Made by a program: the position numbers and the translations under genes. A stretch of 64,000 nucleotides of DNA from Lepisosteus oculatus (lineage: Eukaryota > Chordata > Actinopteri > Semionotiformes > Lepisosteidae): positions 48,370,284-48,434,283 of the forward strand of contig NC_090698.1 in the NCBI RefSeq assembly GCF_040954835.1, given 5' to 3'. Positions 1 to 12,825 of the stretch are shown here, piece after piece. Numbering within the stretch: the stretch's first letter is position 1; every line of letters starts with the position of its first letter. The notes beneath the pieces were generated by a model. That model was given only the letters and a program-made list of their open reading frames with translations. It was not told where the DNA came from and did not search any database.

Positions 1-1500
1 CCTCTGAGAACACTAAACTGGCCTCTTTAGTGCCATAGGCCTAGGAAGAAAAATAATGTGATGCTGATTTGCCTCATTGCACAACAGCAACCCCTACCAA
101 GCAGATATCTAGCAAGGCCTGACAGACTTGAGCTGAACTCTGTCTTCTCAGGTTCATTAACTTAACAACACCCACCAAGTCATTTTGTGTGATAAAGAGA
201 TGAGCTAGATAGACATGATTAGAAGACACTGCTTAGTAATGCCCTCAGATCGAGCCTGCACAAATCTTTATTTCTATTTAAGATATGAACACAATAACCA
301 TCTTGGGAAAACAGTTAAAAAAAGGATAAGTTCCAGTTGTTTCACGGTTTAGGTGTTAACATTATCTGAATTATTTCTGCACCAATACTTAGGATTGAAA
401 ATGTAAAGTTTTGAAACTGGGGTCCGTTTCAGACACCTTAAGTACCAAATTCTGTCATTTACACACCAAAGTTTTACTAGAAACAAAACACAGACAGGGT
501 TTCTGCATGCTGTGATGTTATAGTCAAACTTCAGCTGAAGGCAATGTTTGGCTTCACTTGTTTTGATTTTGTATAAAGAGTACTAATTTTCCTACATTTT
601 ATACAGATACCCATTCATGTGTGTATTATGAAAAATAAGAGAGCAGATACTTGCAAAATAAGTTATGCTGTAGTCTTTTCTTTAATTACATTCTAAATAG
701 AAGTATTAACCACTGCAGTTGGCAAAAAAGTAAGAGCACATGATGTGTTTTGGACACTTACAGTAAGTTTTAATTCAAGGACACTGTTTACGTCTCTTAG
801 ACCATGTATTGTAGTTCTAAGAAGAAGCTGGGTTTTGAAACAAGAAACAAGAAAACAATAATATTGTTATTTCTCAACATTTGCCGATAGCAGTATTGTC
901 ACTAAGCAAACCTGGTAATGTAATGTTTGTTAATGTCCGATAGCCAATGTGCAGTGCTACCAAAAGAGTTCAGACTAATTAAAATGTATCCAGGAAGCTA
1001 TTATTTTATTTTTTTGTATTGTGTTGTAGCTTATTTATCAGTTCGATTAATCCTTCTATTATTATTAAAGTTTGGTTTAATTGTAGATTTGTTTTTAGCC
1101 TGCAGTCAGTGCATTTTAAACAGAAGGCCTAATCTGAGGTGAACAGAATGTGTTCTCACATCAACATTTTTTGCTTAATATGCAGAAAGCTCTGAGGATT
1201 TAATTATCATGCCAGGCCAATGTTTAATCTGGAAACGTGTGATTAATAAGGCTATAAGAGAAGTTCAGTAAAATCACTGTCATAAATTTGAATGGTACAT
1301 GTAGATAAAAGCTACGTTTTTGATTTTCAATATATTTATAGCTCTTAAAAATGAATTTTCTGAAATCTGACCTTTTTGTTTCTCTACCAGTATGTGTTTT
1401 TACTTGTCACTTTGCGCTCCCCTTAGTTTGTGATACATATACAGTAGTTATCGATCCACACCCATAAAATCTGAAAGCCATCAACATTCTTTGGGTGACA
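1..1500. other. Intergenic, no gene seen
   Basis: AT-rich unique-looking DNA. The short open frame at 927-1142 is rich in Leu, Ile and Tyr, has no recognisable domain and no splice-site context, so it is not called as a gene. Confidence 0.6.
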
Positions 1501-1502
1501 TT

Positions 1503-2053
1503 TAATAATAATAATATTTGCTTACACTTACATAGCGCTTTTCTGGACACTCAACTCAAAGCGCTTTACAGGTAATGGGGACTCCCCTCCACCACCAATG
1601 TGCAGCATCCACCTGGGTGATGCGACAGCAGCCATAGTGCGCCAGAACGCTCACCACACATCAGCTATCAGTGGGGAGTAGAGCAGAGTAATGAAGCCAA
1701 TGGGGATGGGGATTATTAGGAGGCCATGTTTGGTAAGGGCCAATGGGAAATTTGGCCAGGACACCGGGATTACACACCTACTCTTTTCAAGAAACGCCCA
1801 GGGATTTTTAATGACCACAGAGAGTCAGGACCTCGGTTTTACATCTCATCCGAAGGATGGAGCTTGTTTACAGTATAGTTTCCCCATCACTATACTGGGG
1901 CATTAGGACCCACATGGACCACAGTGTGAGCGCCCCCTGCTGGCCCCTCTAACACCTCTTCCAGCAGCAACCTTAGTTTTTCCCAGGAGGTCTCCCATCC
2001 AGGTACTGACCAGGCTCACACCTGCTTAGCTTCAGTGGGTTGCCAGTTGTGAG
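1503..2053 (-). repeat. 5S rRNA-derived SINE (SINE3-like), near full length
   Basis: Read on the minus strand, the element starts at about 2053 with a 5S-rRNA-like head. That head contains AAGCTAAGCAGG, then CTGGTCAGTACCTGGATGGG and AGACCTCC, which match the internal pol III control region of 5S genes (A box, intermediate element, C box). A body of roughly 400 bp follows, ending in the motif AGCGCTATGTAAGTGTAAGC and an (ATT)n tail, seen on the plus strand as TAATAATAAT at 1503-1517. The same element recurs at 3.5, 37.3, 54.2 and 60.1 kb. Assignment to the SINE3 class rests on the 5S-like head. The copy is diverged and has no evident function. Confidence 0.8.
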
Positions 2054-3508
2054 ACATTTATTTAAAATGGATCTTTTTAGGTATCAAAAGAAAAGATGCA
2101 CGTTTGAAGACAGCCTTAAGATTAGGATCAGAACAACGTTTAAAGTTATAAGAAGGTTTGAAGAATTCGCCATCACTACTATAAAAATGCCCCTAAAATG
2201 TACAACAAAACTAAATTCATAAACTTACCATTATAACACAGGCATTAGATTTTGCTTTAAAAAGGAAGAAAATAAAATAATGGGTTATGAAGGGAATAAT
2301 AAAAATAAAGACCATGAACTTCTGAAAATAATGTCAGAGCAAGTTGGCTTTTGTTAACAGTGGGCACTCTCTCACTCTGTATCATTAATGGGTTTTCTGT
2401 TAATATAAAGGTGCAGATCTGAGAGTTCTGGTAACTGAAGTCCTGGGTCTACCCAGCTGGATCACCACCAATGAGATCAAATACACAAATGCTCTCATTG
2501 AGAAATGAGCCGGTCTTTCTGTTAATTAAACTCAGGGAACAATTACCAGTTGATAGCTTAGTGTGATTCATAATCAACACCAACATCAGTGCAAATCAAC
2601 CTTAGCTGATTAAAATAACCCTAACATCACCAACAATTTAAACACAAAAAAAATCATTTAAAATGTTTGCAGGGAAGGGAAACTATAATTGCTTTGATTA
2701 TGATTGTTTTTTAACTGTATAATTCAACAATACATTTTACAGTTAAATGTGATGATTCTTCCTGAAAGTTGACTTCATTCATGACTTATGGGTTTTCTAC
2801 ACTAAGCTTACTGTGAATTGAACCATATGATATAGTTTAGAGTGGTAATAACTATTAAATCACCACAGAAATGTACATTAGCTTTGTGAATTAAACTGTA
2901 AGATGTGGTTCTATCAACCACTAAATAACCACAAAGCTCTAATATATTATTCCACTTGAAAGACTTTGACCTTTGCAACATATTCATCATGAATATATTC
3001 ATTTTCTTGAATAAAAGTAAGAATAGAAACTAATTGCGTGTTCTAATTGTGCAAACTACACCAGTGCCAAAATAAACAAGAATTACCTCCTATCTAGTTG
3101 ATAGCTTTCTTAGAATCAACATTTCTTATCCATTAACAATAAACACCATCTGAAACAATAAAGATAAGGCTTTTTGTGGCAGTGGTTTATCAGTCTATTT
3201 ATCTGATACTGTCAGTAAATTATACTGGAATGCACAGCTCCATTCCTAAACAGCCAGAGTCCACTCATTTTAAAACTTAAGAATAATTTAAAAAGTGATC
3301 CACTGATGATTTTTTTAAATAAGGGAGTTAAGATCTTAAGTGAAAACACAACATAAACGGCAGCATAGGTCCGTAAAAAGGATCTGCTTTCTTTTGCAGC
3401 CCACTCACAGGACACTAAAGGTCAGACAAAGCAAACTTTTACTATTTGTGCTGAGCCGCATACACATACTTAGGCAGTTAGTACAGGCTGCACGCATTGT
3501 GGCATATA
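2054..3508. other. Intergenic, no gene seen
   Basis: AT-rich sequence between two SINE copies. No open frame longer than about 65 codons has coding character, and no repeat family was recognised. Confidence 0.55.
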
Positions 3509-4047
3509 GTAATAATAATTGCTTACACTTATATAGCGCTTTTCTGGACACTCCACTCAAAGCACATTACAGGTAATGGGGTCTCCCCTCCACCACCACC
3601 AATGTGCAGCCCCACCTGGATGATGCGACAGCAGCCATAGTGCGCCAGAACTCTCACCACACATGAGCTGTCAGTGGGGAGTAGAGCAGAGTAATAAAGG
3701 GATTTATTAGGAGGCCATGATTGGTAATGGCCAGTAGGAAATTTGTCCAGGACACCAGGGTTACACCCCTACTCTTTTCAAAAAACACCCTGGGATTTTT
3801 AATGACCAGAGAGAGTCAGGACCTTGGTTTTATGTCTCATCCGAAGGACAGCAACTGTTTACGTGACTATACTGGGGCATTAGGACCCACATAGACCACA
3901 CGGTGAGCGCCCCCTGCTCGCCCCACTAACACCTCTTCGAGCAGCAACCTTAGTTTTTCCCCGGAGGTCTTCCATCCAGGTACTGACCAGGCTCACACCT
4001 GCTTAGCTTCAGTGGGTTGCCAGTTGTGTTGCTGAGTGATATGGCTG
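3509..4047 (-). repeat. 5S rRNA-derived SINE (SINE3-like), second copy
   Basis: This has the same structure and orientation as the copy ending at 2053. On the plus strand it begins with TAATAATAATTGCTTACACTT, the reverse complement of the 3' tail. It ends with the 5S-like head at about 3965-4030, including TCCATCCAGGTACTGACCAG. Two same-strand copies 1.5 kb apart point to independent insertions, because their internal indels differ (for example around 3700 and 3860). Confidence 0.8.
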
Positions 4048-5585
4048 AATCTGGAATTCTGCAGGAGGGAATTCTTCTAAAAGAAAATCAATCTGAGAAG
4101 GCCATGGCAAATAGATAACATACTGTAAGTGTTGTGCTTCTCAAACCACAAGGTGACCACAGGTGCTTTGTGGAGGGAAGAATAGTCTCCCTGCAAGACA
4201 CCCCTTCCAGCAGGAAAGACCAGCTGTAATATGAAGTGAAGATGATCACTCAGTACCCTCAAGATTAGCAGTGACCTTGCCCTTTAAGGGAATGAGTGTT
4301 CCCAGACCCTGCCAGGAAAATGCACCCCCACACACCACTAGAACACTTTACTGTTGGAACCAAGCACTTGCGCATATTGCGAACATGGTGAAGGGTCATC
4401 TGACAACATCACATTTCCCCAATACTCCCTTGCTGATATTGTCTTTCCCTTGGAATTCCATAGGGACATTGCCTTCGACATCATTGCTCATGAAACATCG
4501 GCAAATTGAGCTGTCTTGAGTTTTGGAGCTTCTGCCAAATGTGCCACAGTAATCACCCATCTATTAGTCACAGCCATCATTATAGGCAGCAATGTCTGTC
4601 CAGAATTTTTATACATGACCTTTAAAAATGCTGTGAATGATTTGCTAAATTAACATGTGAACCACACCTGTCTGGAAGTCCCAGTTTTAATATAAGATCA
4701 CTTTATTAGCTATATACAATTTATTGCATTAGGAATTTGTCTTTTCATTTGTCTTTCAGCCATGAGACAACAGGAACACAGACGGGGAGAGAGAAGCTTT
4801 CATTTTACAGTACTTGTTGCCCCTCGTTTACCCGGGTGTTTCCCTTTTCTGTCCACTACCTGTATCAACTAAATGTGTTTTTAAAGCAAAGTAATACTGC
4901 TCAATGCACCATCTAGTTAAATAGTTTTCCCATGTTTATCTAGTGCTTTGTGAATCCCTTAAGATTCTCTAAATTTTGTTCTTTTTTGAAAATGGGTCAG
5001 CTGTCAAATTAACAGGATTTTTTCAGACACCTTAACTACGGTAATTAAGCACTGCAATAAATCTCCTTCCCATTGGACAGGCAGCTGAGCATATCAGTCA
5101 GTGGTTCTACAAGTTCCTACTAACTGATAATCACCACAATGAGGCACAAAATTACTTATCATAGTGGATATTTATTGAGTTTAAATAGCATATTTTTGTC
5201 ACTTCCAAATAATTCAGATTTGGTTCATACTTTACCGATATACAGTATAAATACAGCTTTTCCAATAGCTCTCTTGAACTTATACTACTTAAATATTTAA
5301 TAAGCACAGATCATATGAATGTAGTGGGGAAAAAGATGGAAGCAACATTGGTAGTGATGTATTTTACACTGCAGACATGCATATTTAAAGAGGGAAAATG
5401 TTTTCCTATTTCTATAACAGTAAAGGAAATTCTTTCATTTACCAGCAAAAGAGCTTGGAAATTCTAGGCAATTAGATCTTATTCATTATAAAGGCAGAAT
5501 GTGTAGCCTTACACATTTATAGTACAGCTTCAGAAAGTCACCAGTGGGGCAGTGAGTGTTTTTGTTTTCAAAAGTACTTAACTGT
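4048..5585. other. Intergenic, no gene seen
   Basis: Mostly unique AT-rich sequence. The frame at 4271-4519 lacks domain features. No repeat family was recognised with confidence. Confidence 0.5.
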
Positions 5586-5588
5586 AGT

Positions 5589-5710
5589 AGGGCAGCCTGG
5601 AGACTTGGCGGTTAACACAACTGCCTTATGATCTTGGGTTCAGTTGCAGACTGGGGCGCCTTGCTGTGTGAAATTTGCATGGCCTCCCATTGTGGCATTG
5701 GCTTTGTCGA
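5589..5710 (+). repeat. tRNA-derived SINE head, degenerate
   Basis: An A-box-like stretch (TGGCGGTTAACACAACTGCC) is followed about 25 bp later by a B-box-like GGGTTCAGTTGC and then by GTGTGAAATTTGCATGG. That is the order found in tRNA-derived fish SINE heads. The tail is missing, and the match is by eye to the general architecture. Confidence 0.45.
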
Positions 5711-6888
5711 GCATTCGAAAGTAATCTCCTCTTGCCTCGCAAACACAAACCAATAAGTTGCTTCAAATTGTCTGTTTCATGGAAAGGAGGAGTTGGAACA
5801 TCTGTACTGTTGGGAGCTGGGAGCTCTGTGCACAGTGCTGACCTCGAAAAATACTTTAGCAGAGGTAATGTTCAGATGGAGAAGTACAGTATAACTGACT
5901 TACTTTCGTGTTACCTTATGTTTTTGAGAAGTGAAAGAACAACCACAAGCAAGTGTGCATATCCCTAGCAAAGCACATCTATGAATTACTTTGGGAAATT
6001 GTACCCTTCCAGCAAAAGATGAATATCTAATCCTTTTTTGTGTGAAATTTAATCATCTTAAATTGAGAAAGAAGGGTCCAGCAAGTAGTTACACTCTACA
6101 TTTCGCAGCCCAGATTGTTATCCTAATAACTTAGACAGAAAATTCAAACTCTTTCAAGGTAGTGTCTTGGAAATAAACGGATATTTCCATATCTTCTCCC
6201 CGTTTTCTTAAAAATTAAACACTTTGTTTACTTTGTTGCTAACAGAACTATAAGAAGCCTTTTTTTTGCAGGTAAAACTATTGAAGAGCCATGTGGTGGT
6301 TTGAACAATAAAACTTCATGTGACACTAATGATCATGCAAGACTTTCTTCACAAACAGTACGTCTTCACCTACAGTATTCCTCTTCACGTGGGAGCTGAT
6401 CTGCCTGCAGAGCTGATCCCAGAGAAAAAAGTGGATGTTAATACAAACTGAAAGGAGAGACAGCTGCATTTAAATATGATATTTCGACATGAAGACAAGG
6501 CAAATTAACTTGAAAATGTAATACAGTTACTATATGTGAAAGTACTCTGCTCAATAAACAAATCCCTTTTAAATATTTTTAATATTCTTAAAAATGCTAT
6601 TAAACGTTATATATAAATGCTTAAAATAGTGGTAAAAAATGCCAGTTCAATAACTATTTGATTATTCATCCTGCTTATTGTGTAATCCAGCAGGTGCCAG
6701 AACTCAGTGTGAAATGAAGACATCAGATATATGAGGAGCAATCTGAGAGCTTAACTGTGATATGCAGAGTGCTCCAGATCAGTGTACTGAAATTTCAAAT
6801 CATTAACAAGCCACTACGGTCAATAACATGCTAACTCGAAAATGTAAACAATAGTTTTCATTCGCAGTTTCTCGTACGATAATCATAC

Positions 6889-7115
6889 TGAGGATGGCAC
6901 GTTAGTGCAGTGGAGCTCTGGTTTCCTCCCACAGTCCTAAGACATACTGATAGAATTGGACTTCATGTGAGTGTGTGTGAATGTGTGTCAGTCTCCGAGT
7001 GTGCCCTGCAATGGACTGGTCTCCCATCTAGGGTGTAGCCTTGCACCCATTGCTTGCTAGAATAGGGTCTGGCTCCCTTGTGATCCTGCATTGGATAAAG
7101 CAGTTAGAAAATGGA
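6889..7115 (+). repeat. tRNA-derived SINE, internally deleted, with GGATGGATG tail
   Basis: The copy contains GGTTTCCTCCCACAGTCCTA, a GTGTGTGTGAATGTGTGTC stretch, GCAATGGACTGGTCTCCCAT, ATTGCTTGCTAGAATAGG, and ends in AAAATGGATGGATGA. The modules and their order match tRNA-derived SINEs common in fish genomes, and related tails occur at 26.1 and 39.7 kb. Most of the tRNA head is missing. Confidence 0.7.
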
Positions 7116-7119
7116 TGGA

Positions 7120-10100
7120 TGAATAATCATACTGTACGGTTTCAGAATCTGCCTATATGATCTCTCACTATTTGTATAGTTCATATGTATGTTTTCAGAA
7201 AAAAAAACAAATATGCACCTTTCTTTCATCCCGCAATTACATTGGAACTTAACCAATGGAAAACAATATCTGCAATTAACTCACTATTTCTTTTCACCAT
7301 TTATTTTGTTGAGTATTAATTACACTTACCGTACCTAGCATATTATTCAAACTGCTCCCAAATACCTTGTATGGACCTGTCCCGGAATAGTCTCAAGCAT
7401 CTTTTAATGTTCTTCAATTGGTCAAGCTCTAAATTCAGTTTGGAGGTTCTGGAAAGACGGACACAAGATAATTCTTCCAGCCATAAATATTTCCTAAAGT
7501 TAGAATAATGATCAGTTACGCCAGTAGCTTTTCACAAATCAGTTAAGGTTGGTTTTTGTCATTTAGTGAAAGTTTCTGATAAAGCTGGTGCTGTGTGATA
7601 ACATTGTATTATCAAAATTATAATAATTTGGATGTGTGATTATACACATTGACATCATCTCAAACAGAACAAACATTAGACCCTGAAGTTAAAGCTCAGG
7701 GCACATGGTCATGGAGCTGCAACAGCTGTGTCCCCACAGAAGCACTGACGTTTCAATGCATATGATGTTCAATTGTACTTAAAAATCTTCAAAACCAGTA
7801 GTTTGCCAGAACAGTGCTTGCTGGAGTTGTACAAGGAATAGACACAGCCATTGATATTACCTTATAAACCACAGTAGACATTGGGATTTGAGGAGCTTAG
7901 GTGGTTGCTGCTGTGGTTATTACTTAATAATTCATCTTGTTTTCATCTCTCCCCCTGTCCCTCTGTAGTCGCCATGACATCTACATGTAGTGTGGATGCA
8001 CAGGTTTTCCTTAGCATTGTCTGTCAGACTGTGACCATCCATGTGTCTGGGCTGGGCCGCTCTGGAATCAGTCTTCATCTGCCTTTGCTGTGATGAGACT
8101 GAGCAAAGCAACCTCTTGCAGCTTTCACTCTACAGACAAAGACACAACACAGTTCTAATTATTCCCTTGTCTTTGTGAGCACAGAACTGCATATGCTGAG
8201 TCATTGCTGTATATTGTGAATAGTACTGTGTTGCAGCAACTAAATAACAGAGGATAAAAATATTAAATAAATGACAGAGGAGGAGGACAATCATTTTATA
8301 TGCAGCTACCCACCTGAATCATTTTATATGTTTTAGAAATTATAAACAAACGAAAACATTTATGCATGTGGCGTGAGTATTTTTCTCAATGTTTTTTTAT
8401 GTCTTTTGGCATGATAGTGTAGTAATGTATATATGTTATTATTGCTCTGAGCTTCCAGAATGTTCCCTGCATAATCATGATCCCTACCAGGAATTAAAAT
8501 CTTTCTGATAATAAATAGATAGAACTAAAAGTATTTTTTTTAAATGAAAACAACATTAAACCCAGATGTATTTGCGAGTGCTATTTTTGTATTTTTAATG
8601 TACACACATTTCTTTAAAAATATAATTTTAATAAACGTTGCAGTCCTGGTCCACAGGACAAAGTTAACGAAGTCATAGAAAAAATTAATTACAGCTGTGA
8701 CTTACACCCATATGTGACAGGTTTTGAGTTTGTAAGATAATGGCTTTATCATCAAAGCATGAAAGGACATATTAAAACAAATGACAGACACCAGATTGTT
8801 CGTTGAAAACAATGGTTAAATGCAAATGACAGCCTAGGTCTTAAAATCTCTGTGCATAATAGGGAATTAAAAAAAAATAAAATTGAAATGGCAGATAATG
8901 ACAATAGCTAAACACAAAATAACAGCCCTGGAATATTTTCATGTTTTTGTGGAGAATTCCAAAAACACCTAGGCTATTTTAATCCTTAATCATTTTTGTA
9001 CACACTTTATATACACCATTTAGTTCAATGACTGGAGTTAGTAAGGGAAAATCTACTGCGTGCCATTGAAGTGCAATTGCTGTCTCCTTTAATATATTCC
9101 ATTAAAATTCTTTAATTATGTTATTCCTTTTTCAGTCGGGCTATAATGTACTGTAGGCAGAAATGCATTAAAAATTGAAACAATGATGGGCACATACTGT
9201 AAAATGTGAATGTATATTTTTTATTATTTGCTAATTACACATGATTAACTTGTAAACCCTGTTTAAATAAGTAATTTAATTTTAAATGGATTCAGGAGGG
9301 GTGTATATTTACTTTCAGACATCATGGAATCATCAGTTTATAATATCTTAGACCTGGTACAAGAAAATTATGTGTTATCTTCTGTTGTTGGATATACAGT
9401 ACAAGCACATGCAGGGTCAAGGGTTAGTGCACAAGCATAACCATATCAGTTATTGGTTTGATCTGAAATGAATTAGGCAAGGTTACATTGAAAGTAAGCT
9501 CAATGCCATTTTCTGGCACAAAATTTGTCTGAACCAGGTTTAGGCTTGTCAGTTTCTAATGCTCATTGTGAAGATGTTGTGTTTATGACAGCTTCTTACA
9601 GAACTCTTTACATATTAGACATGGTATTTAATAAGATGTGCAGGTCTGTCGTATCAGACTGCCATTGTGTTCATCTTGGTAAAAGCACGCACACAGCTGT
9701 CAGGATGTTCCTTACTTGTAACTTGAAATTCTCCATTTCCTACTGCTAGATACCAACATGCCTATTTGAATACAGTATGTACTGCTTTGCATGTAAATGT
9801 TTTTGAATCAATAGTAAATCTAATTGCGTCAATTACTGAATTATACACAATTCCTCTACCACAGGACTGTTAGTACTCCAAACAAAGGGTAAGGAGAAAA
9901 CATTTCAATACTGCATTTCTAGAAAGAGAAAATAATACAACTGAACGTCTGCAGAGCTGACATTTCCTATTGCTTGCAAAGATGTATTAAGAAAACCATG
10001 GCTTCATCAGAAAAAGGTCTTTTTCACTGTTGAAATGAATGAATTGTTGAAATTAACCATGAATTCCTGCTGGTGCATTCGATTAAGATTCCATTCAAAT

Positions 10101-10610
10101 TATATTCTTCTTTAAACCTTGTCATTTTTTTTTATATTCACTGAAAGAACAATCCGGAAAAAAGTCTGGTTTAAACCACTGGAGATCAAAAATGCATTCT
10201 TTAATGAAACCTTTAGCACTGACTGTAATCAAGCATATGATTTCATTGAAACCAATATGCTAGGTATTAACTTATGTAGAAGTAAAGAACATAAGCATCT
10301 ACAGTACGCTACCAATAGTAGATCATGAAATTCCAGCTAATTGAACAAAACGATCAAATTTTTTTTTTTACTTCTATGAAACAGCAGCATTGAAAAGTAA
10401 TGAAAAAAAATCCCTCTTAAATAATAATCATTTATTAGAGTATAATATAAGATGCAAGGATATTTACAGAATTAAATAACATTAGCACACATCATCGTAC
10501 TATAAAATTTAAAGACTTAATAATAGGGAATGATGTGCAGTATTTTGATAAAATGACAATAACTAATGGGTACAAGTTCATAAATGCTTTTTGACAGTGA
10601 CTCATTTGCA
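7120..10610. other. Intergenic, no gene seen
   Basis: AT-rich with many short open frames, none showing domain motifs or paired splice sites. A somewhat more GC-balanced stretch near 7,880-8,220 was read in all frames without finding a recognisable protein. Confidence 0.5.
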
Positions 10611-10617
10611 TTATGCA

Positions 10618-10800
10618 GTCTTAACTGCATCTTGGTTTAATCCAGAAGGCAGCAAGTTTGATTCCCCTTGCAGGCAGTACTCCAGTATGGATCCCTGAGC
10701 CACGTGTGTGTGCTTTCATGAGTGCTCCTGCATCCACGCCTGTGTAAATTAACCTATGACTTGTACACCATCAAGGTTAGGGGGCTCACACTCTAACTCC
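10618..10800 (+). repeat. Possible tRNA-SINE remnant
   Basis: A B-box-like AAGTTTGATTCCCCTTGC is preceded by TTAACTGCATCTTGGTTTAA, followed by TATGGATCCCTGAGCC and CTTTCATGAGTGCTCC. It resembles a decayed tRNA-derived SINE of a different family from the one at 6.9 kb. Confidence 0.35.
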
Positions 10801-12170
10801 ACTTAAAGATATAGGGATTTTTTTCTAGCAAACAAACTACCTCTGTTTGTGATGGAAAGCAATTTGACCATATAGAGCAGAGCAGGTCTTTGGTTAATGA
10901 TCAAACCCCTTTGTAAAGTCTAAATGTCAGTGGCAACTATCAGGGAAGGGTCCATCAAAACCCTGATAGTTTGGTTGTTATAACATTTTAATGTTAATAA
11001 AGAACTTAGGAAAGTGAAAACAATCAAGTAATTTAATTAAAATAAACTGAAATTCTCCCATTTCAAACTTACTGCATAGATATTTTAAAAATATATCACT
11101 TCATACAATAATTAGCTGGTTCTGAAAGCAATGTAGGAGTAGGCTTTCACTTACCAACTTCTCTGAGAAATGCATTATCTTCTCAAGTACTTCATAGAAA
11201 GAAAAACTCAATAAACCAAAGTACAAATATAGATTGTTTCCATCTGCTCCTGGCAGCAAGTTAAAAACAAGTTTAATGCTTGGTTTAAAAAACACTGCAG
11301 CCATGTACGTATGATTTCAGCAGTAATGACTTGACAAGTTTGGGATCCATATGAAAAGAAAATACTGTGGCCCAGCTGCTGACCGATTCAGGGAACACAT
11401 CTTTTTTCTGTCTTTGATGACAGAAAAGCAAGAAACATTGCCTATGCAAGCATAATCTACTATAAATATAATTTAAGGAAGCAAATCAATATAGCTGCTG
11501 TCTGAAATTGGCTGCAAACATCTGGATGCAGACTTTCCTTTAAACAGGCCAGTGGAAGCTACGATGGAGATCATAAAGTCATACAAGATATTGAAACTTA
11601 ATGGCATACTGTAACTCTGCAACATTATCACATACATGAAAGTCTCCCATATACTAATTACTACCTGAACTGTAGTGTGCAGAAAGATTACATTGATTAG
11701 TAATTAGTAAAATTAAATAGATCTGTGTTAAAGACCTCTTGAAGCCTGGATACCCCCTGAACTATCTGAACTATCTTTCAAAGCTTTAACAATTTGTTTG
11801 AATAATTACCTATTTAGAATAATTAAAATCTTTACATAAAGATAATGTAAAGCAAAACTGCTTAACAGGATGATACCAAAACATTATCATGAAAAAGACC
11901 TGTTAGGACTTGAACATTTCAATGTAGAACAATCTAAGCCAAATTACGCAGTTGTTTCTATGACACTTTTAAAACTAAATTCATACCTATAATTTCAGAA
12001 AATGAAAAGGACAACAGGTTTTCTAAATTTTGGGTGAGGTGCTATAAAATATTGTGAGGACATACAGGCAATGCTTGTTCACGAAAATGCATATTGTCTC
12101 CTGTAAAATATTACTGTACTGTTGTTTAAAAAAAACATACAGTACAAACGGCTGAGCCATATTGTAAATA
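10801..12170. other. Intergenic, no gene seen
   Basis: AT-rich sequence with no recognised repeat or coding exon. Confidence 0.5.
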
Positions 12171-12203
12171 CAGATGGATGTTTGGTTCCACCTACAGGTT
12201 AAT

Positions 12204-12530
12204 TTAAATATCACAGCATCTTGTACCTCCAGCAACCTTATTTACTGTATCTCTTGCGGTAAATGCCCAGCCATCTACATTGAAGAAACAGGAAGGAGAC
12301 TCGGAGACCGCTTCAGAGAACACGTCAGGGCTGTGAAGATTAAAGATCTCTCCAAACCCATTGTTTCTCATTTCACCTCTGACGGCCACGACCACACTAA
12401 TTTCTCCGTCTGTGTTCTCAAAGACGGTTTTCCGAACTCATACATCAGAAAGACCACCAAAACTAAAATTATTCTGCAGTTAGGATCACACATTCTCCCT
12501 TCCCTTAACGACAGATTACTGTTCTTTTAA
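12204..12530 (+). pseudogene. GIY-YIG endonuclease domain of Penelope-like element (fragment)
   Basis: The translated end reads SSNLIYCISCGKCPAIYI followed by EETGRRLGDRFREHVRAVK, then VSHFTSDGHDHTNFSV and a stop after NDRLLFF. The spacing IY-C-I-x-C then Y-I-x-ETGRR-x-x-DRF-x-EH is typical of the GIY-YIG nuclease at the C-terminus of Penelope-like elements, which nicks target DNA to prime reverse transcription. The Gly of the YIG motif is Glu here, so activity would probably be lost. No reverse-transcriptase domain lies upstream. The frame opens upstream with no start codon that makes sense. Confidence 0.8.
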
Positions 12531-12690
12531 ATTTTCTCCATTCATTGGAAGTTTCATTTCACACCTCTCTGCACCCATTCTGACTTCACACCTCTTGATT
12601 GGCCTCTCTTTCTGTCCCCTGCTCCCGCCTCTCACTCCTCCTCCCTCCCAACCTTTGTTCTTTACCTTTGCCTACTGCCCTGTCTCTCTC

Positions 12691-12726
12691 ACACCTGAAG
12701 AAGGCTCCAGGGCCGAAACGTTGTGT
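12691..12726 (+). ncRNA. Hammerhead-ribozyme-like motif in Penelope-like terminal repeat
   Basis: The conserved core CTGAAGA (12695-12701) is followed by a possible stem II (GGC 12703-12705 with GCC 12712-12714, A12702 bulged), GAAA (12715-12718), a minimal stem III/cleavage triplet C-GTT (12719-12722), and GTGT (12723-12726). GTGT can pair with ACAC at 12691-12694 as stem I. This fits the short-stem-III type I design described for Penelope-like elements. The bulged A and tiny stems make self-cleavage uncertain. Confidence 0.45.
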
Positions 12727-12825
12727 TCTCTTTCTTCTTTTTTTCAGCATGGAATAAACCTATTACTTGTTCCTTTGCAGCTTACGCATGCTGACGCAGC
12801 TACCCACCTGAACTACATTTGGATC

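Larger units (their letters stand above)
12190..12825 (+). mobile_element. Penelope-like element, 3' fragment with GIY-YIG domain and terminal repeat
   Basis: The fragment begins with the C-terminal coding end of a Penelope-like retroelement and continues through its 3' region. That region contains ACACCTGAAGAAGGCTC, GGCCGAAACGTTGTG, TTCAGCATGGAATAAACC and GCATGCTGACGCAGCTACCC. The minus-strand copy at 23,291-23,690 follows the same sequence almost throughout. Similarity between the two copies ends near GAACTA at about 12,823, which defines the 3' end. The reverse-transcriptase region is absent, so the copy is 5'-truncated and dead. Penelope-like elements are known to carry C-terminal GIY-YIG endonucleases and often hammerhead ribozymes. 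Confidence 0.8.

Noticed and set aside
1986..2041. Possible 5S rRNA gene
   Set aside because: Only the internal control region resembles 5S; the 5' and 3' stem sequences are missing and the copy is fused to a SINE body.
6261..6360. Possible exon after TTTTTTTTGCAG near 6,270
   Set aside because: The acceptor looks good, but the following translation matches no family I know and no partner exon was found.
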